A DNA stretch of 64,000 bases from Siphonodentalium dalli (GCA_032622095.1 CP136062.1:53797849-53861848); one strand, 5' to 3'; counted from the first letter of the stretch, positions 24,497-38,104 are shown. Notes: generated by a model from the letters alone, not told the origin. A program made the numbers and translations.

Positions 24497-27400
24497 AATA
24501 TTGTTTACACCAACATTGTAAAAACAAAAATCTAGGTTACAGCTTCAAATACTGTGTAACCTGTGAACGGCTTCTGGTAGGTTAAGGCTTTTGGAAAGTG
24601 TGTAACCTGTAAACAGGTTACGCAATAAGTTCCTTATATCGTGCCCTGCAAATACTATAATGTTAGGTCTCCAATTGTTGTGCTTGCACCTATTGTGTGT
24701 CTCCAAATGGAAACACATGGTCACCGAAAGAACTATTTTATATATTCAAGTACTATAAAATTAGGTCCCCAGTTGTCGTGTTGTGTGTGTCCTCAATTGG
24801 AAACACACTGTTAATGAAATAGATTTCACACAAAACGGCGGAAGTGTCTTTAACTGGGGACATTTCGAATTTCAGAATTATTCAATATATTTAAATACTA
24901 TAATGTTATGTCACCAGTTTAGTTTGCACTTGTTGTGTGGGTCTCCAATTGAAAACACACTGTTACTGGAATATATTTTACACGTAAAAACAGAAGTGTT
25001 TATAATGCTGTACAACGGGAAATGGTGGTTGCATGTTCACTAACTTCCTGAAATCCAAAAAATAATTTAGAGTCGCACAGGAAATATTAGGGCCTGTCTG
25101 AATAAACCCCCCCTCGGCCTTATATAAAACAGATTTCACACGTGAAGACAGAAGCTACTATAACAGAGGACATTTCAACTTTCAGAACTATTTTATATAT
25201 TCAAATACTATGAAGTTAGGTCCCCAATTGTTGTGTTCGCACCTGATGTGTGTGTCCTCAATTGGAAACACACAGTTAATGAAATAGATTTTACACATAA
25301 AGACAGAAGTGTCTTTAACTGGGGACATTTCGAATTTCAGAATTATTCAATATATATTTAAATACTATAATGTTAGGTCACCTGTTTAGTTTGCACCTGT
25401 TGAGTGTGTGTCTCCAATTGAAAACATAATAACTGAGGACATGATACATTTGGTCCGTATTTCAAACGATAAACGGGAAATCGGTGTATAATGACACAAT
25501 GGTGGTATGCAAATGAGTGTGGACTCTGGTTCAACTGGTAACGCATCATTGGGGACTTTACCTAGAAATGAAAAATACATAGCCTTTCCAATGACTCCTA
25601 GACGAATTTCAATACGTTTCTATGAATGAAAACAAACGGGGACGTCCCCATTTGATGCGCGTCCCTAGTATGAAGGTTACATACGGACGATTGTCCCCGT
25701 TTGCCATCATTCACCAGAGCACCCCCCCCACACACACACCCCACAAACACCCCCACCAACATAGCATCACCCACACACATTACCCCCTCTCTCTCCCCTC
25801 CATATCTCTCCATCTCTCTTTCTCGTCACCGAATCCGCTCGTGCTGAGTGTGATGAAGCAGAAGTAAGCAGACTGCAGTCAATCCCAGCCTTCCCACAGT
25901 CCAAAGAGCACTGCGCCGCCGAAGATGTATCCGGCAATCACGATCATCGTCACCGTCAGCGGCACGGTGATTGCGGCACTGCCTGTTATTTTGCTCGAAA
26001 GAGCATAAAATTGTCTACATTTTGGTGACAAGCCGACCAATATATCTCTTATAGTTTACGAGTACTACATCGTCAAACTTTGAAATTCGATTATCTCGTA
26101 ACATTGAAAAGGGCACTTAGAACAAGTTGGAACTGAGGTGACGATTTACGCGCCGAGTAATGAGTGCCGTGTGCCCCTTTTAATGATGTCATAGCGTGGG
26201 TGCATATAAGAGTGTACTGTGAAAGGTTATAGCGCAGAAACAAACAGGAGAGATATTTTAATTAGTTATTAATGCTGATTCAAAGAGAAACACCACGAGG
26301 CCAGAGACTGACCCGATTAGTGTGCATCTGTGAAATGCATCGGTATAACCCGCAAGATGGAAGTTGAATGTTTTGAGCCACTGTGCAATGGATCTATCAG
26401 TCTGTCTACGTCTGGCTCTGTCCCTCTCTGTCTCTCTCTCTTTCATCTGCTACTCCTTGGTATTCTCAACACATGTTTTAACGCTTGTTAGAGTTTGAGA
26501 TGAGCCTCGTTTGGTTACTTACGACCATGAAAGTAATATGACCTGTATAAAGAGCATTTACTTTATTAAAGGGGAATATCCAAGAAGGTAGATGACTCGG
26601 GGGGTTTAATATTTTGTGAGGGAAGAAAGACGAGACCTTAGCTTTGTTGTCTCTGTCAGCACACTTAATGACACGTGTTTGTGATGAAGGTTATAGCGCA
26701 CCAGGCGAGAGATTTTAATCCTTTTTAATAATGTGGATTCAAAGAGCAGAGCAATGGCTGTAGAATGTGAAGCCTCGAAAATTCCAGAATGATTCGATTA
26801 ATCTATTCTGTGAATGATTGTGCAATACTTTACCATGAGATTAAACCAGACGCTCTTCAAATGTCTTCAAATGAGAACATGTTATGGGCCCATGAACTGT
26901 GGCGATTCAAACTGAAGCTTATATTATGATGGCCAGGCGAACTTTCCAAATGCATTGGGAGATCATGTGATACAAGTACTTTTGAGAGCATTATGTGTTT
27001 TGTATCAGATGCAGACAGTGTGTTGTGGATTGTAATGAGTTTTACTGCCCAACTGGCAGGTCACGTGACGACTTTGAGAATATGCTTTTTTATCACATAA
27101 TTTGGCCATAAAAGAAGTTTTATAATTATCGGTAATAGACACGTTTAATATCAGCGCGTGCGATGACGTCACGGCGTTCTTCAAATAACTTGCGATCGCT
27201 GTAGTTTATGATTGTTGTTTTCGATGAATATTTCGCGTTGCTTCGGGTTTATTTGATCATGTGATAAAAGGTATCTCACACTCGTCCTATTTTATACGTA
27301 ATTTATCAACCTCGTCCTCTAAATTCTATTTGAGCCTCGGTAAACCTCGGCTCAAATCGAATTTAGTGAACTCGGTTGATAAATTCCGTATAAAATAGAA

Positions 27401-28203
27401 ACTCATGTGAGATCCTCTATATATGAGATACGCTCTGTTATTGTTTTTTTTTTCACATTCTAGAAAATTCTTACTTCCTAGAGGTAATCTGCATATGCAT
27501 TATTGGATATGTTGAAATATCTATGGGCATGGCGCTAAATGATTTCTGAGAAGATGGATGAGAGCGAGAGAAACGATATTTATTGATAAAAGGTACATTA
27601 AGATCCGGAAAATTTGACGTTTAAAATAGGTTTTATTCTTGAACAATTTAAAGTTTAAAAAGATTTGAAATATTTTTGAACATTTTAAATTATTTGCTAA
27701 TTTTTTGAAAAATTTAGGTTTGTTGAGGTTTTTCATGTGTTTTTCGAGTTAGGAATTTTTTTAAAGTTTTTAAAGTTTTTCATTTTTTTTTTTTGTGGAA
27801 AATTTTTAAGTTTTTCAAGTTTTTCATTTTTTTTTTCATTTTTGAAAAATTTCATTTCAATTTTTTTAAGTTTTAACATTTTTTTTCACTGCGAGTGTCT
27901 TATGTAACTTTAACAGTCATCCACAGTGTGTGTCGTGTGTCACTTTAACATTCATACACAGTGAGTGTGGAGTGTGCCTTTATATTTAGTTTATGGGTAC
28001 CGAGTGTCCCTTTAACATTATACTGAGAGTGCTCCCCTTTGACATTCACGCACTGTGTGCACATTGTGTCACTTTAATATTCACACAGAATGCATTGTGT
28101 CCCTTTAATATGCACCCCCTTTGATAGCCGAGTGTGTCTTTAAATTGACTTTATGAGTACCGAGTGTCCCTTTAACATTCACGGGCACATTGTCTCACTT
28201 TAA
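24497..28203. repeat. Tandem duplication, unit 2
   Basis: Copy of 20791-24496. After 28203 the GTGTCCCTTTAATATT repeat continues as unique sequence to about 28275, so the right breakpoint falls inside that repeat. Confidence 0.95.
25830..25982 (-). pseudogene. K2P potassium channel exon remnant, second copy
   Basis: Identical reading to 22125-22277, carried by the tandem duplication, with the same TGA (25881-25879) and T-S-G-F-G. The exon was therefore already broken before the duplication. Confidence 0.75.
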
Positions 28204-28275
28204 TATTCACACAGAATGTATTGTGTCCCTTTAATATTGATAACACTTTGATTACCGTGTGTACCTTTAATATGC

Positions 28276-28652
28276 GGTAATACACTTATTAGGAATATAA
28301 TTGAGAATACACATATTAGGAATATAATTGAGGGGCGAGGTTCCCCCTGTTAATGAAGGTCCTCAAATATAGTTCGCACCTGACGATCAGTATACACGGC
28401 TTCCTTTGATGACGGAGCTGAAGTATACGATTGTCCATTGTTGTCACCATATAGTACCATTCTCAAGGGCCCAAGAGCCATACCCAAGGACCACCCACGC
28501 ATGTGACGTATACAAAGACCCACACCCACTCGTGTATACACACTCAAACAACCACGCGTCGTTACGTCATACGGTGTGGGGGCGTGGTACTTTCATTTGA
28601 TCTCCTTTGATCTCGGCGCTGAAGTATAATAACAATAGAATAACAAAATCTA
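28276..28652. other. No gene recognised
   Basis: Contains two GGAATATAATTGAG repeats (28290-28335) and two GCTGAAGTATA sites (28411, 28618). The truncated LINE starts at its right end. Confidence 0.4.
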
Positions 28653-29267
28653 TTGTTTTGTCCCATACCCCAAACTATACAGCATATCATCGATCATATA
28701 TTAATACATAATGATGAATTCCAAAGAGTCCGCCGAGTAGTAGTGCTTGATGATCACGAGGAAAACACTTTTAACCACAGGCCAATCCTTATGGAGATTG
28801 CGTGCGATCGAGTAAATATAGATACTGAAACGCGGTGCCTGACATGGGACTGGCGACACTTTCTGGCTAATAATAACATGCTGACATGCTACCATTCTAA
28901 TATAGAAGCAACTTTACCTGTTTGCAATGTGTCTGATACTGAAATGCTTGACAATGTTTACGATAGAACAGTGGCAGCAATTCAAACTGCAGCTGAGTTC
29001 ACAATCCCGAAAAAATCATTTAAGCCTTTTCTTAAACCATACTGGAATACTTCATTAAAACAATTACACAGAGAAATGCGCTCTTATCGCAGCACATGGT
29101 TATCAGAGGGAAGGCCTAGATGGCACTCGCACCAAAGTTACTCGTTGTATAAAGAATCAAAGCGATTATTTCGAAAAGAATTACGCAAATGCAATTCGAA
29201 ATTCATAGCTGACCAGAATAATAAATTAGACCAAGCTGCCGAAATGGACCAGGAACTATTTTTTTGA
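28653..29267 (+). pseudogene. LINE endonuclease end and pre-RT linker
   Basis: Opens with I-D-H-I-L-I and F-N-H-R-P-I-L-M-E-I, the last endonuclease block, with Asn in place of the usual Asp of SDHRP. The linker has P-Y-W-N-T-S-L-K-Q-L and W-S-like basic helices. The frame breaks at 29267 and continues in another frame to about 29560, where an intact G-K-A-A-G-S-D (RT block 1) is followed by a TGA. Confidence 0.75.
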
Positions 29268-29594
29268 AAATTTAATTCGGTTAGATCTAAACGAAAAGAG
29301 ACAAATAGCAGCATATTTGTGGTTAATGACATCACGCTTAGAACACGCAATTAAATAACTGATGCATGGGCAAATTATTATAAAACTTTATATTCCCCGC
29401 TTAGGTCCGATGAATTTGACAACTCTTTCTTTAACGATATTAATGAACTAGTGTCTGATCTCTTAAATGACATAATGACATATCCTGTGTCCATGGAAGA
29501 ACTGACAACGGTCTTAAAATCACTGAAAAGAGGCAAAGCTGCCGGCTCAGATTGATTATGTTACGAACACATCATGTAAGGTGGACATCACTTA

Positions 29595-30965
29595 ATGATA
29601 CACATAGCAAAGCTACTCTCATATATGCTTCGTTTTTCACATATCCCCAGAAAAGCTAAATTAGGTGTGATTGTGTCGTTGTACAAGGGAGGGGGCAAAT
29701 CGAAATCAAAGTTCGACAGTTACCGAGCCATCACCTTACTCCCAGTCATATACAAAATACTTGAAAGAATCGTTCTGAACCGCATGGAGAGAAACGCCCC
29801 TAATCTGATAACAACCCACCCTTTACAACACGGTTTTCAAAACAAAATAAGCTGTCTTATGTCATCATACATAATTCAGGAAAGCATCTCGTATGCAGGG
29901 GAAAATAATTCACGTCTTTTCGCATGTTTTCTAGATGTACGCAAAGCATTTGATACGGTCTGGATCAACGGCCTTCTATACAAGCCTTTTGAACGGGGAG
30001 CTATTTGTGGTCTTTTGCGTTTATTCAACCAATTCTTAACTGGCGTGAGCTGCAATATACGCCACAAAAATCTTACATCACGTATAATATATATTAGCCA
30101 GGGAACAAGGCAGGGAAGTACCCTCGCTCCGATTTTCTACGCCATCTACATAGACAGATTGCTCAGTGAGCTCGAACACTCGAACTTTGGTTTCAGGCTG
30201 CGATATATCAACTGCTCGTCTCCCACACAGGCAGATGATATGACCCTCCTCTCGCTTTCATCATATGGCATACAAAAAATGTGTAATATATGTGGCAATT
30301 ACAGTAAAAAATGGCGATTTATGTATAACCAACAGAAATGTCAGGTAATTGTCTTCAATGAGAAATCTAAATACGCCTCTATCAATCGCACATGGATGCT
30401 AAATGGCATAGCATTTAATAAAACGGATTCAGTCACGCACCTGGGCATACCATTACACAAAAGTAGCTTTCCAAACACTCTTACAGAAAGTGTCAGCTCA
30501 AAAATTCGGTCGACATATCTTATGTTAAGCACTGCTGGTCTGTACGCAGGAGGCATAACACCTCAGAGTTCAATGGTAATATATAAATCAGTGATACTTT
30601 CCCGTGGACTTTACGGTTCAGAATTTCTCTGTGGCTTATCAGCCTCAAACTTGATCAAGCTCGAAAGAGTTCACAGATTTTGCTTGAAGCGTATTCAGGG
30701 CCTGTTGGATTACGTTTACTCTCAGAACCCGACAACAACTTTTATTGGCGAAGTATTTTCATTACTCGTGAAATACAAATTGACTGATGCAGTATATGAG
30801 TACATCAGGTCTGGCGTATTTCTCTCGAAAGAGTCGTGGAAGGCGCTAACGAGAAATAATATTCGAAACACAACCGAGTCAGATTGGAAAATTAGAACGG
30901 AAATTGACCCATCATTCAACCGGTTTCGGAATGTACATGACAACCTAAACATGTCTGATCTTTGA
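29595..30965 (+). pseudogene. LINE reverse transcriptase, long open part
   Basis: A 456-codon open frame with P-R-K-A-K-L-G-V-I-V-S-L-Y-K, Y-R-A-I-T-L-L-P-V, H-G-F-Q-N-K, F-L-D-V-R-K-A-F-D-T-V-W (block A), Q-G-T-R-Q-G-S-T-L-A-P (block B) and Q-A-D-D-M (block C, with Gln where most have Tyr or Phe). Thumb and connection follow to about L450. The catalytic aspartates are all present, but upstream stops and frameshifts make the element inactive. It belongs to the APE-type LINE group, a lineage separate from the CR1-like copies here. Confidence 0.85.
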
Positions 30966-31361
30966 CGACTCTGTCGAAAATTTTCACATAATACACATTG
31001 CTATCTAACCACAGCTCTTGTGATCGATGCAACAACGTACTTAAACGAAGCACTAATCCAGTGTCCTAACTGCTATAAAATGTACCTTGATAAAGTACAG
31101 CACGTTCTCATTGAATGCAGTTCCCTGACATAACTACGGAATAATATGTTTTTTGATATTATTGATCGTTATGGCGTAGAATGTTTTATCAAGATTCATG
31201 ATCTTTCAATGGACGAAATGATCTTGCTTCATTTGACTCATATTACTGGTGATATGTGTACAGCAGTTGATGATATAGACGTATTTCTTGACTGCATGGT
31301 AACGATTACTGCCAAATTATGGATGTGGTACAATGCACTCTTGCAGAGAAATATTTCCTAG
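30966..31361 (+). pseudogene. LINE C-terminal region with zinc-knuckle-like motif
   Basis: After a TGA at 30963 the frames read C-P-N-C-Y-K then D-K-V-Q-H-V-L-I-E-C (31060-31125), a C-x2-C...H...C arrangement like the C-terminal knuckle of several LINE clades. The last open part (31146-31361) ends in Q-R-N-I-S and a stop. Confidence 0.6.
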
Positions 31362-31384
31362 ACCATTGAATAATCCAAATCAGT

Positions 31385-31745
31385 CAGCCCATCATCATCA
31401 CCACAAGCATCATCATCATCATTATCATCATCGTCGTCGTCGTCACCACCATCGACATAATCATCGTCATCATCATCGCCATCAACATCGCCGTCGTCCA
31501 TGTCATCATCATAATCTTCATCGTCACCGTCATCATTGACATTGACGTCATCGTCATAATCTAATTTCCTCATCTTCAACATCATCTTCATCATCATGTA
31601 CATCATCATCATCATCATCATCATTATCATCATCATCAATATAGTCATCTTCTTCCTCACGTTGAACATTAACATCGTCATCATCGATCAACGTCGTCGT
31701 TCTCAACATCATCCCAATCATCATCATCATCATCATCATTGTCAT
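31385..31745. repeat. ATC-type trinucleotide microsatellite
   Basis: About 360 bp of interrupted (CAT/ATC)n. It creates Asp/Met-rich and His-rich ORFs in several frames, none meaningful. Confidence 0.95.
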
Positions 31746-32282
31746 TATATCCACCATTGTAGAAATGTAAATACGTCTTGCTTATCATATTTATTTGTGT
31801 TGTTTCTATAGAATTTAATTATGATATCTATTCATTATGTTGTGCATAACAATGTTATATTCTTTATAATATCTTCAATATCTGGAGGAAATAAACATAT
31901 AATAATAATAATAATTCAAATTTATATTAATCATTAAATATGATTTTAAGATAGCCTGTTAACCTGAACGTTTACATAAGACATCTTAGACTCAAATTAA
32001 TTATTTATTTTTCTATCTAGTATTGATAATTGATTCCTGGTATTATCGATAATTTATTGATATTGGCCTATTTTCAAATAATTAAGGTTGAACAATTCAA
32101 GATATACCACAATGAATAACTTAAGGCTTCGTGTTTTCAATATTGACCCACAGATTGTCCATTCGTGTTGCCCGTCTATATACGTGCACGTTATTCTAGA
32201 TTAGAACCCAGCTCATTGGTGTTATACCTCGACCTTCTATTTATCCGAATGGGCACTTCGTACCACGCTCTGTACCCGAAGT

Positions 32283-32466
32283 CGACACTCGTAACCTGAA
32301 GCATTCATGCTTTACACCACAAGTCGACAATCGTAATCTAGAACATTCATGCATGCTTTATACCACAAATCGACACTCGTAACACAGAACATTCATGCTT
32401 TATACCACAAGTCGACATTCGTAGCCAAGAACATTCATGATATTTATACCACGAGTCGACAGTTAT
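32283..32466. repeat. Four-unit tandem repeat, 42-46 bp
   Basis: Units start at CGACA(C/A/T)TCGTA: 32283, 32325, 32371 and 32413, with a fifth partial at 32457. Each ends ATTCATGCTTTATACCACAAGT. The array runs straight into the perfect hairpin at 32467. Confidence 0.9.
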
Positions 32467-32510
32467 GAAAGTCATATTGGACGATATGCGTCTCGTCCAA
32501 TATGACTTTC
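32467..32510. repeat. Perfect 18-bp-arm hairpin
   Basis: GAAAGTCATATTGGACGA and its exact complement around the 8-nt loop TATGCGTC. It is too stable to be random; a fold-back remnant or a structural site. Confidence 0.9.
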
Positions 32511-34854
32511 CATCACAACCTGGACGCGTACAAGAAAACACATTTTGTACACAATATTGTATGCTAACTTTATAATATTGAAACACAATCCAGAAATAAA
32601 GAGCTTGTTTCTTTCTTTACCAAATGAACACCTCCTTTCGTTATAAAGTATACATCGAAAAATCTTATTGTTCATCTGGAGGGACGTTACGGAAAAATAA
32701 GCCGTCAAGAGATAATACATTGGAGCTAATAATAATGTTCAGCTAATAAGTTCGAAACGATATATGTCCTTATGCTGAACATATTATCTGAACATTTCCG
32801 AAGGGATCAGCTACTAGTCTGGTCAATGCGTATTTAGCATAGAGAAGGTGCGACAAAGAACTCATGAGGTTTTATTTTTAAAGAGATGACATGCAAATGC
32901 TGAATTGTGAATATTCATGTTACCACTTACCACGTTATATTTTCGTCACAACACGTTGGATTGTACTGCGTTTTTGTCATATTTACTTCAAATGTTTAAG
33001 AACAATTTAAATGTTTGAACTTTAAAAAAAAGTTAATATAGTTTTCCAAAATGTCCAATATACATGTCCAATATACATGTACTCAATTATGACACATCTT
33101 TTAAAACAAATTTGCTAAACCGATGTCTTCAACTTATACACCAACCAGGAATACCGCCTGCAGGTATCAATGCTCCAACAGATAGTAAGTTTGAATTTGA
33201 TGCTGATCAAATTACATCCTTATCATATTTAATTTCTACAATATCAATGGTACTTGGTAATTAACCATATGTTTGCAATCATGTGTTTACATATGTTACT
33301 CGGAACCTTGGACACAAAGAAAGCAATATACAGACGTAACCAGAACAAGTATATATATAGCTTCATATAATTTACATACAAATAATTTTATATTATATTT
33401 GATGTTTGTTTTTCAAATATTAATAAGAGGTGGTCTGTCCTATTGTATTTGACATCATAAAGCCACAACCGGTACGTTTTATTCCCCAGAAAATAATTAT
33501 ATCATGCACATGCGCCCATTAATATGAAGTTTGATGGCCAGAACTCGACTTTTAAAAGAGAATGTTTAAAGATCCACGCTCCGCTTTGACACCAAGTTTG
33601 ACAAACATTCCATCGCAAATTTTAAGCTTACTATGCAAAAGCAAAATGAGAAATATTTGAAATTGACACCCGAACACGCATTTGACACAGGCATCGCGAA
33701 AATCCACATAATACTCTCTATATGTAATAAGATAAAATGATATGCAAAACTTGCGAACTCTCTCTATTATCAACTACTCTGGTGGACGGACGCATGAACG
33801 CTCTTCATAAGCGACGTTCAAATGATGTTTTACCAGGCTGTCACAAATAAAATTAAAAAAATGTCAAAACTTACTGTTTCAAGCCATCATATTAATTAAC
33901 TCATGGGTCCATATTTAATTATTTTCTTGCACAGAAAACGTACATGTTATGGTTTCATGGTGTCCAATCTGACAGGGTATCTTTAACCACGTTTGAATGT
34001 TTATCAGCCTGTAGCAACAATTCCAATTATCACCTCTTATAAAGAGCGTCCATGCTTCTGTGAATAGAAAATAAAGAGCGTTCTCGATTATAATTATCTT
34101 TCTGTTTGTCATTTTTGTTTCAGGATTCTGTATGACCAGACAATATTACAGGGGTCGGGAAAGTTAAGCACTTGGCGATATATTCAGTTATTGTACCCCA
34201 AGGAGGAATGGATGAGCTCGCGAGTTATAACGGCATGAGCTGAGATTTGAAACCATGATTTAAATGTTATGAAGCGCATGCAGTGATGACTGAAAAACAA
34301 GCTTTCCACAGACATTCCATAAGTGATTCCATAAGTGATGTGATGATAAGTCCTATTGTACAGGAAACACTGAGGCAGAAGAATAAAATATCACTTCTCT
34401 CCAAAAACTCGCAGATGGTCCCACATATGGGATTCAGAGCGATTATACGGAATATACATGGATTATATACATATAAAGATATATAGGGTATACAATAGGG
34501 TCTACTGTGGAACTTGATATAACGTATCACTGGATTAGATATATGGAACTACACAGAATTGGAATTCACATAAAGAATCACTGGACTATATAGGGAACTA
34601 TACCAAGGATTTATCAGAACATTTTTTATAAATTACAGCATTGGATTAAAAGAAACCACGTTACTTTAAATATTCTCATAATGGATTTACAAGGAACCAC
34701 AGGACTTTAAATATTATAATTATGTATTTACAAGATACCCACGACTCATGGCATACTATATTTAAGACATTCATGGATTTAACCCTAATTCCATGATTGG
34801 AGCTGCCTGAATTTTTGCTAAAACCATAATACCAATATTTACCTTTACCTTGTA
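32511..34854. other. No gene recognised
   Basis: Seen: a 13-bp duplication near 33055-33080; two ATAAAGAGCGT motifs (34039, 34071), inverse of the ACGCTCTTTAT motif; and repetitive GGATTTATA/GGAACTA phrases at 34440-34740. Nothing coding is convincing. Confidence 0.4.
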
Positions 34855-34925
34855 AACCAATGCATCGTATATATGCGAGGATCCATGTGAGAGACTCGCA
34901 TAAATAATAGAATGAAAGGCACATG
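34855..34925. repeat. Decayed member of hairpin-within-hairpin family
   Basis: AACCAATGCATCGTATATATGCGAGG followed by GAGACTCGCATAAATAATAGAATG: one arm pair of the element complete at 17034, with mutations. Confidence 0.7.
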
Positions 34926-35359
34926 ATCTTTAATGGTGCATCATCGCAGCTCTCGTCATGAAATGGTTAAGGGACAAGTTGGATTTAATAATGAAATGAA
35001 TCTAAATCTTAGCGACCAAATGCCACGTTTATTTATAAATGTATATAATATTCTACATAATGCACAATCAAGCTTTCATTCAAAGTCGAACATTTATTTG
35101 CATGCACATGGGGATCACATCAGACTAGTTTGATACAAACTAGTTCTAGAGTTTGAGAACATAGTCCGCTTATAAAAATGACGACCAACCGAAGCACGAG
35201 TTAACCAACGAACATTTTGGCGAAGATGTTGAACAATTTGTTGAATTGTACCGGATTTGTTTTTGAGAATAAAATATTTATAAACACATCGGGTGTTTTA
35301 TTTTCACAATAAAAAACACGTCATAGTGCTTGTTAAGTGTGTCTGGAAAATAAACACGT

Positions 35360-35640
35360 TGAGTGTTTATTATAAAACGCTATAACATGTTTTATTATAA
35401 ACACTAGTGTTTATTCATAATTGGATGGAGTGTTTAATTTAAAACAATATGACATGTCTTGATATAGACACTAGTGTTTTACATAGTTGGAGTGAGTGTT
35501 TATCATAAAACACTGTGACATGTTTTTATATAAATACTGGTGATTTAATTATAAAACACGTGTATTTTTGCTAAAACACATCACATGTCTTATAAGTGTG
35601 CCTCTCAGGTGTTTTTAATTAGACGTGTTTATAGCAAATT
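35360..35640. repeat. ~70-bp degenerate tandem repeat, about three units
   Basis: Units read GAGTGTTTATTATAAAAC, ACATGTTTT, AAACACTAGTGTTTA. The same phrases are scattered from 35290. AACACTAGTGTT is itself palindromic. Confidence 0.7.
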
Positions 35641-36529
35641 ATTGTTTACAGTGTACACAGGTTTTTAAAATGTGCTGAAGGGTACAAATGTTTTGAAATC
35701 TCATTCAAAATTACTTTTAGTTTTCGTGTCTGCCATGATTTCTGTTATATAGAGAATAATTGTATATGTTCCAAGGAAAATTAAACTGACCTAAAAATGA
35801 ACGGCGGTGGACGCCAGACTTTCAAGAACACAGTTAAATCAATTATAAGTGTTTTTTAAATTATTTTCACCGCTAGCCTTATCTGTTTCTGTTTATTTGT
35901 ATCCAACCACAGTTCGCTGACAATTGAAGATGCATAGGTTCCACCTACTATAAATTTATGCCGATCACAAAAACCTGTGTATTATTCAGCACATTTTAAC
36001 CCTTTGAACCCTAGCTCCCCACAACGATTGATACCCTAACCCTGGGCTCCCAGTGGTATTTTGACCTACTGTAGACAGTGTTTATATGTATGGTGTCAGT
36101 TGTGTACATTTTTTCTACCATAATTGGTTATACCATTGGAAAGGTTACTACATTCTGAATTCAGCACAGCACAATCAATTTCAATGTCTTAAATACAGAA
36201 AAGGTTATACAAACTTGAAAACTCGACTTGATTTATTATTCTAACTGTCAAGACATGTTACGTAACGTGGCAGTCCCAACGTAAATACATGACGTTGTAT
36301 GGGTTTAAGCGAAAACAGAATCTGGGCGTTCACTTAAATACCCCACTAATAACTAAAATGCTCGACATTGCGTGGTCTATTTGCTTATACCAGCTTAAAG
36401 GCAATATTCTGAGCTTTATTCACATTTAAATCGATTTAGCATGTACCTTTGCGCAAAAATGTTATGATTTAATGAACATAGAAACTTGTATATACTTGAA
36501 CAAAACTCATATATCACGTATTTATGACC
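35641..36529. other. No gene recognised
   Basis: Single-copy-looking AT-rich sequence, no supported feature. Confidence 0.4.
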
Positions 36530-37221
36530 CTGTCACACTCAGGCCGGCGCTTGCATTGCGCTGCAAAAGTATCAAAGCGCCCAATTAAACGCACTAGGTC
36601 TCCAACAACCGATTGGTGACGCAGTGGACACTGGCTACGACGGGCGAGGGTCCCCATGGTGGCCCATATATAGGCGCCAGAGCGCCGCGCTTGTTTTGTG
36701 CATAAAACAAGCGCAGAGGCTCTGCGTCCTGACCAAGGCGTAATAAGCTTACTGTAGTTGCAGAGTAATTCTTGCTGCGACATTGAGTAGCTTGTATCCA
36801 CCCTTGCTACGTCAACGGGGCGCTCATGTTGCTCGCTTTGCGCTGTCAGAGCGCCGCGCTTGTTTTGTGCACATACACGAAACAAGCTCAGAGTCTCGGC
36901 GTTCTGACCAAGGCGTTGTAAGCTTACTGCAATTGAAGTGGAATTCTTGCTGCGACCACGAGTAGCTTGTATCCGTTCTTGCTACGTCAACGGGGCGCTC
37001 ATGTCGTTCGCTTTGCGCTGTCGTGGCGACGGTACAGCACCTGGTCAGAACGCCGAACCTCTGCGCTTGTTTTGTGCATGCACGGGGACCATCTCCGGTC
37101 CTAGCCAGTGTTAAGTGCGTCACCAATCGGTTCTCGGATACCTTAGTACGCTTTTCTGGGCGCTTTGATAATTTTTCAGCGCAATGCAAGCGCCGGCCTG
37201 GTCGCAGCGGGAGTGTGACAG
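36530..37221. mobile_element. GC-rich terminal-inverted-repeat element
   Basis: About 140-bp inverted arms: CTGTCACACTC...GCCGGCGCTTGCATTGCG at the left and its complement at the right end (37070-37221). The interior has a direct repeat of exactly 175 bp (AAGCTT at 36745 and 36920) with GCTACGTCAACGGGGCGCTC. No transposase. A third copy of the end lies at 37541-37577, so a second element or a nested event may be present. Confidence 0.8.
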
Positions 37222-38104
37222 TGGTTTAATCGGACAGCTAATCTATTGCGGATTGTTGGGTATATTCACCACAACCTAAAAACTGACTATGACTGGAGAA
37301 CGCAGGAGACGCTATTCGTAATCACCGCACCCGCAGAGAGAACGTTTAGCAAACTTATTGAGAACGTACTAGCAACACAATAACAGCGACTTGAGCGCAC
37401 CAAGGACTAGAGAAAGCACGACGAGAGCGTGAGACTTGACAAAGTAGGAACACAATAGGAGCATACTTTGTGTTAACCGTTTGACAATTTTGGACAGTTT
37501 TGCGCGCTCCTCCTGCGCGTTATTCATATTTTGGTACCTTTTCAGCGCAATGCAAGCGCCGGCGTGAGTGCGACAGGGGTTTTACATCCGACAATGCCTA
37601 GCGCTAATTATGTAAATTAGCGGGAAGTTATTCACACATTTGGGAGTTATAAATGTCACAAGAATACGTAACTAAAGTTTCTACACATAGATATAGTTTT
37701 GAGGTCACTTATGGGCCATATAAGGCGATATGACCTCGAAATAAAAGGTCACAAGAAGCAAGATGGCGGCGCCCGTAATTGCAGAATTTTTTTTAAATGG
37801 AGACTGTATCGGCTTTCAACCGGCTGAAACTTCGTTTTGCCAAATCAGATCGCGATAATGTTTGGACAGCTAAATTATTAGTCATACCATCGAGTATTTA
37901 TCGAAATATAAAAATGTGCAGCACAGCGACCACGGTAGGGTTCACGCGAGATTACGTCATGGTCGGAATAAGGCCAGTCGCGTATATCTGCATTTACGTT
38001 CTGCCGGAATACCGGCCAGCCGGTTTCAAAAGCTTAAAAAGCTGTGCCCCCTTCAGCACTTGCTTTGGTGAGAGTGACCCCTTCAGCCTGACTATACAAT
38101 AACA

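Larger units (their letters stand above)
28653..31914 (+). mobile_element. 5'-truncated LINE (RT element), plus strand
   Basis: It starts within the endonuclease end and runs through RT and a C-terminal zinc-knuckle-like region to a 3' end with AATAAA (31889) and a short (AAT)n tail. Parts are described separately. A long ATC-type microsatellite lies in its 3' UTR. Confidence 0.85.

Noticed and set aside
31333-31811. His-rich and Asp-rich ORFs
   Set aside because: Reading frames through the ATC-type microsatellite in the LINE 3' UTR.
33038-33182. Possible exon ending at a GTAAGT donor
   Set aside because: The acceptor is weak, the peptide is unrecognised, and the left half is a 13-bp duplication.
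37763-37858. ATGGCGGCGCCC start with a 31-codon frame
   Set aside because: A good-looking start context, but it stops after 31 codons and no supported donor or partner exon was found.
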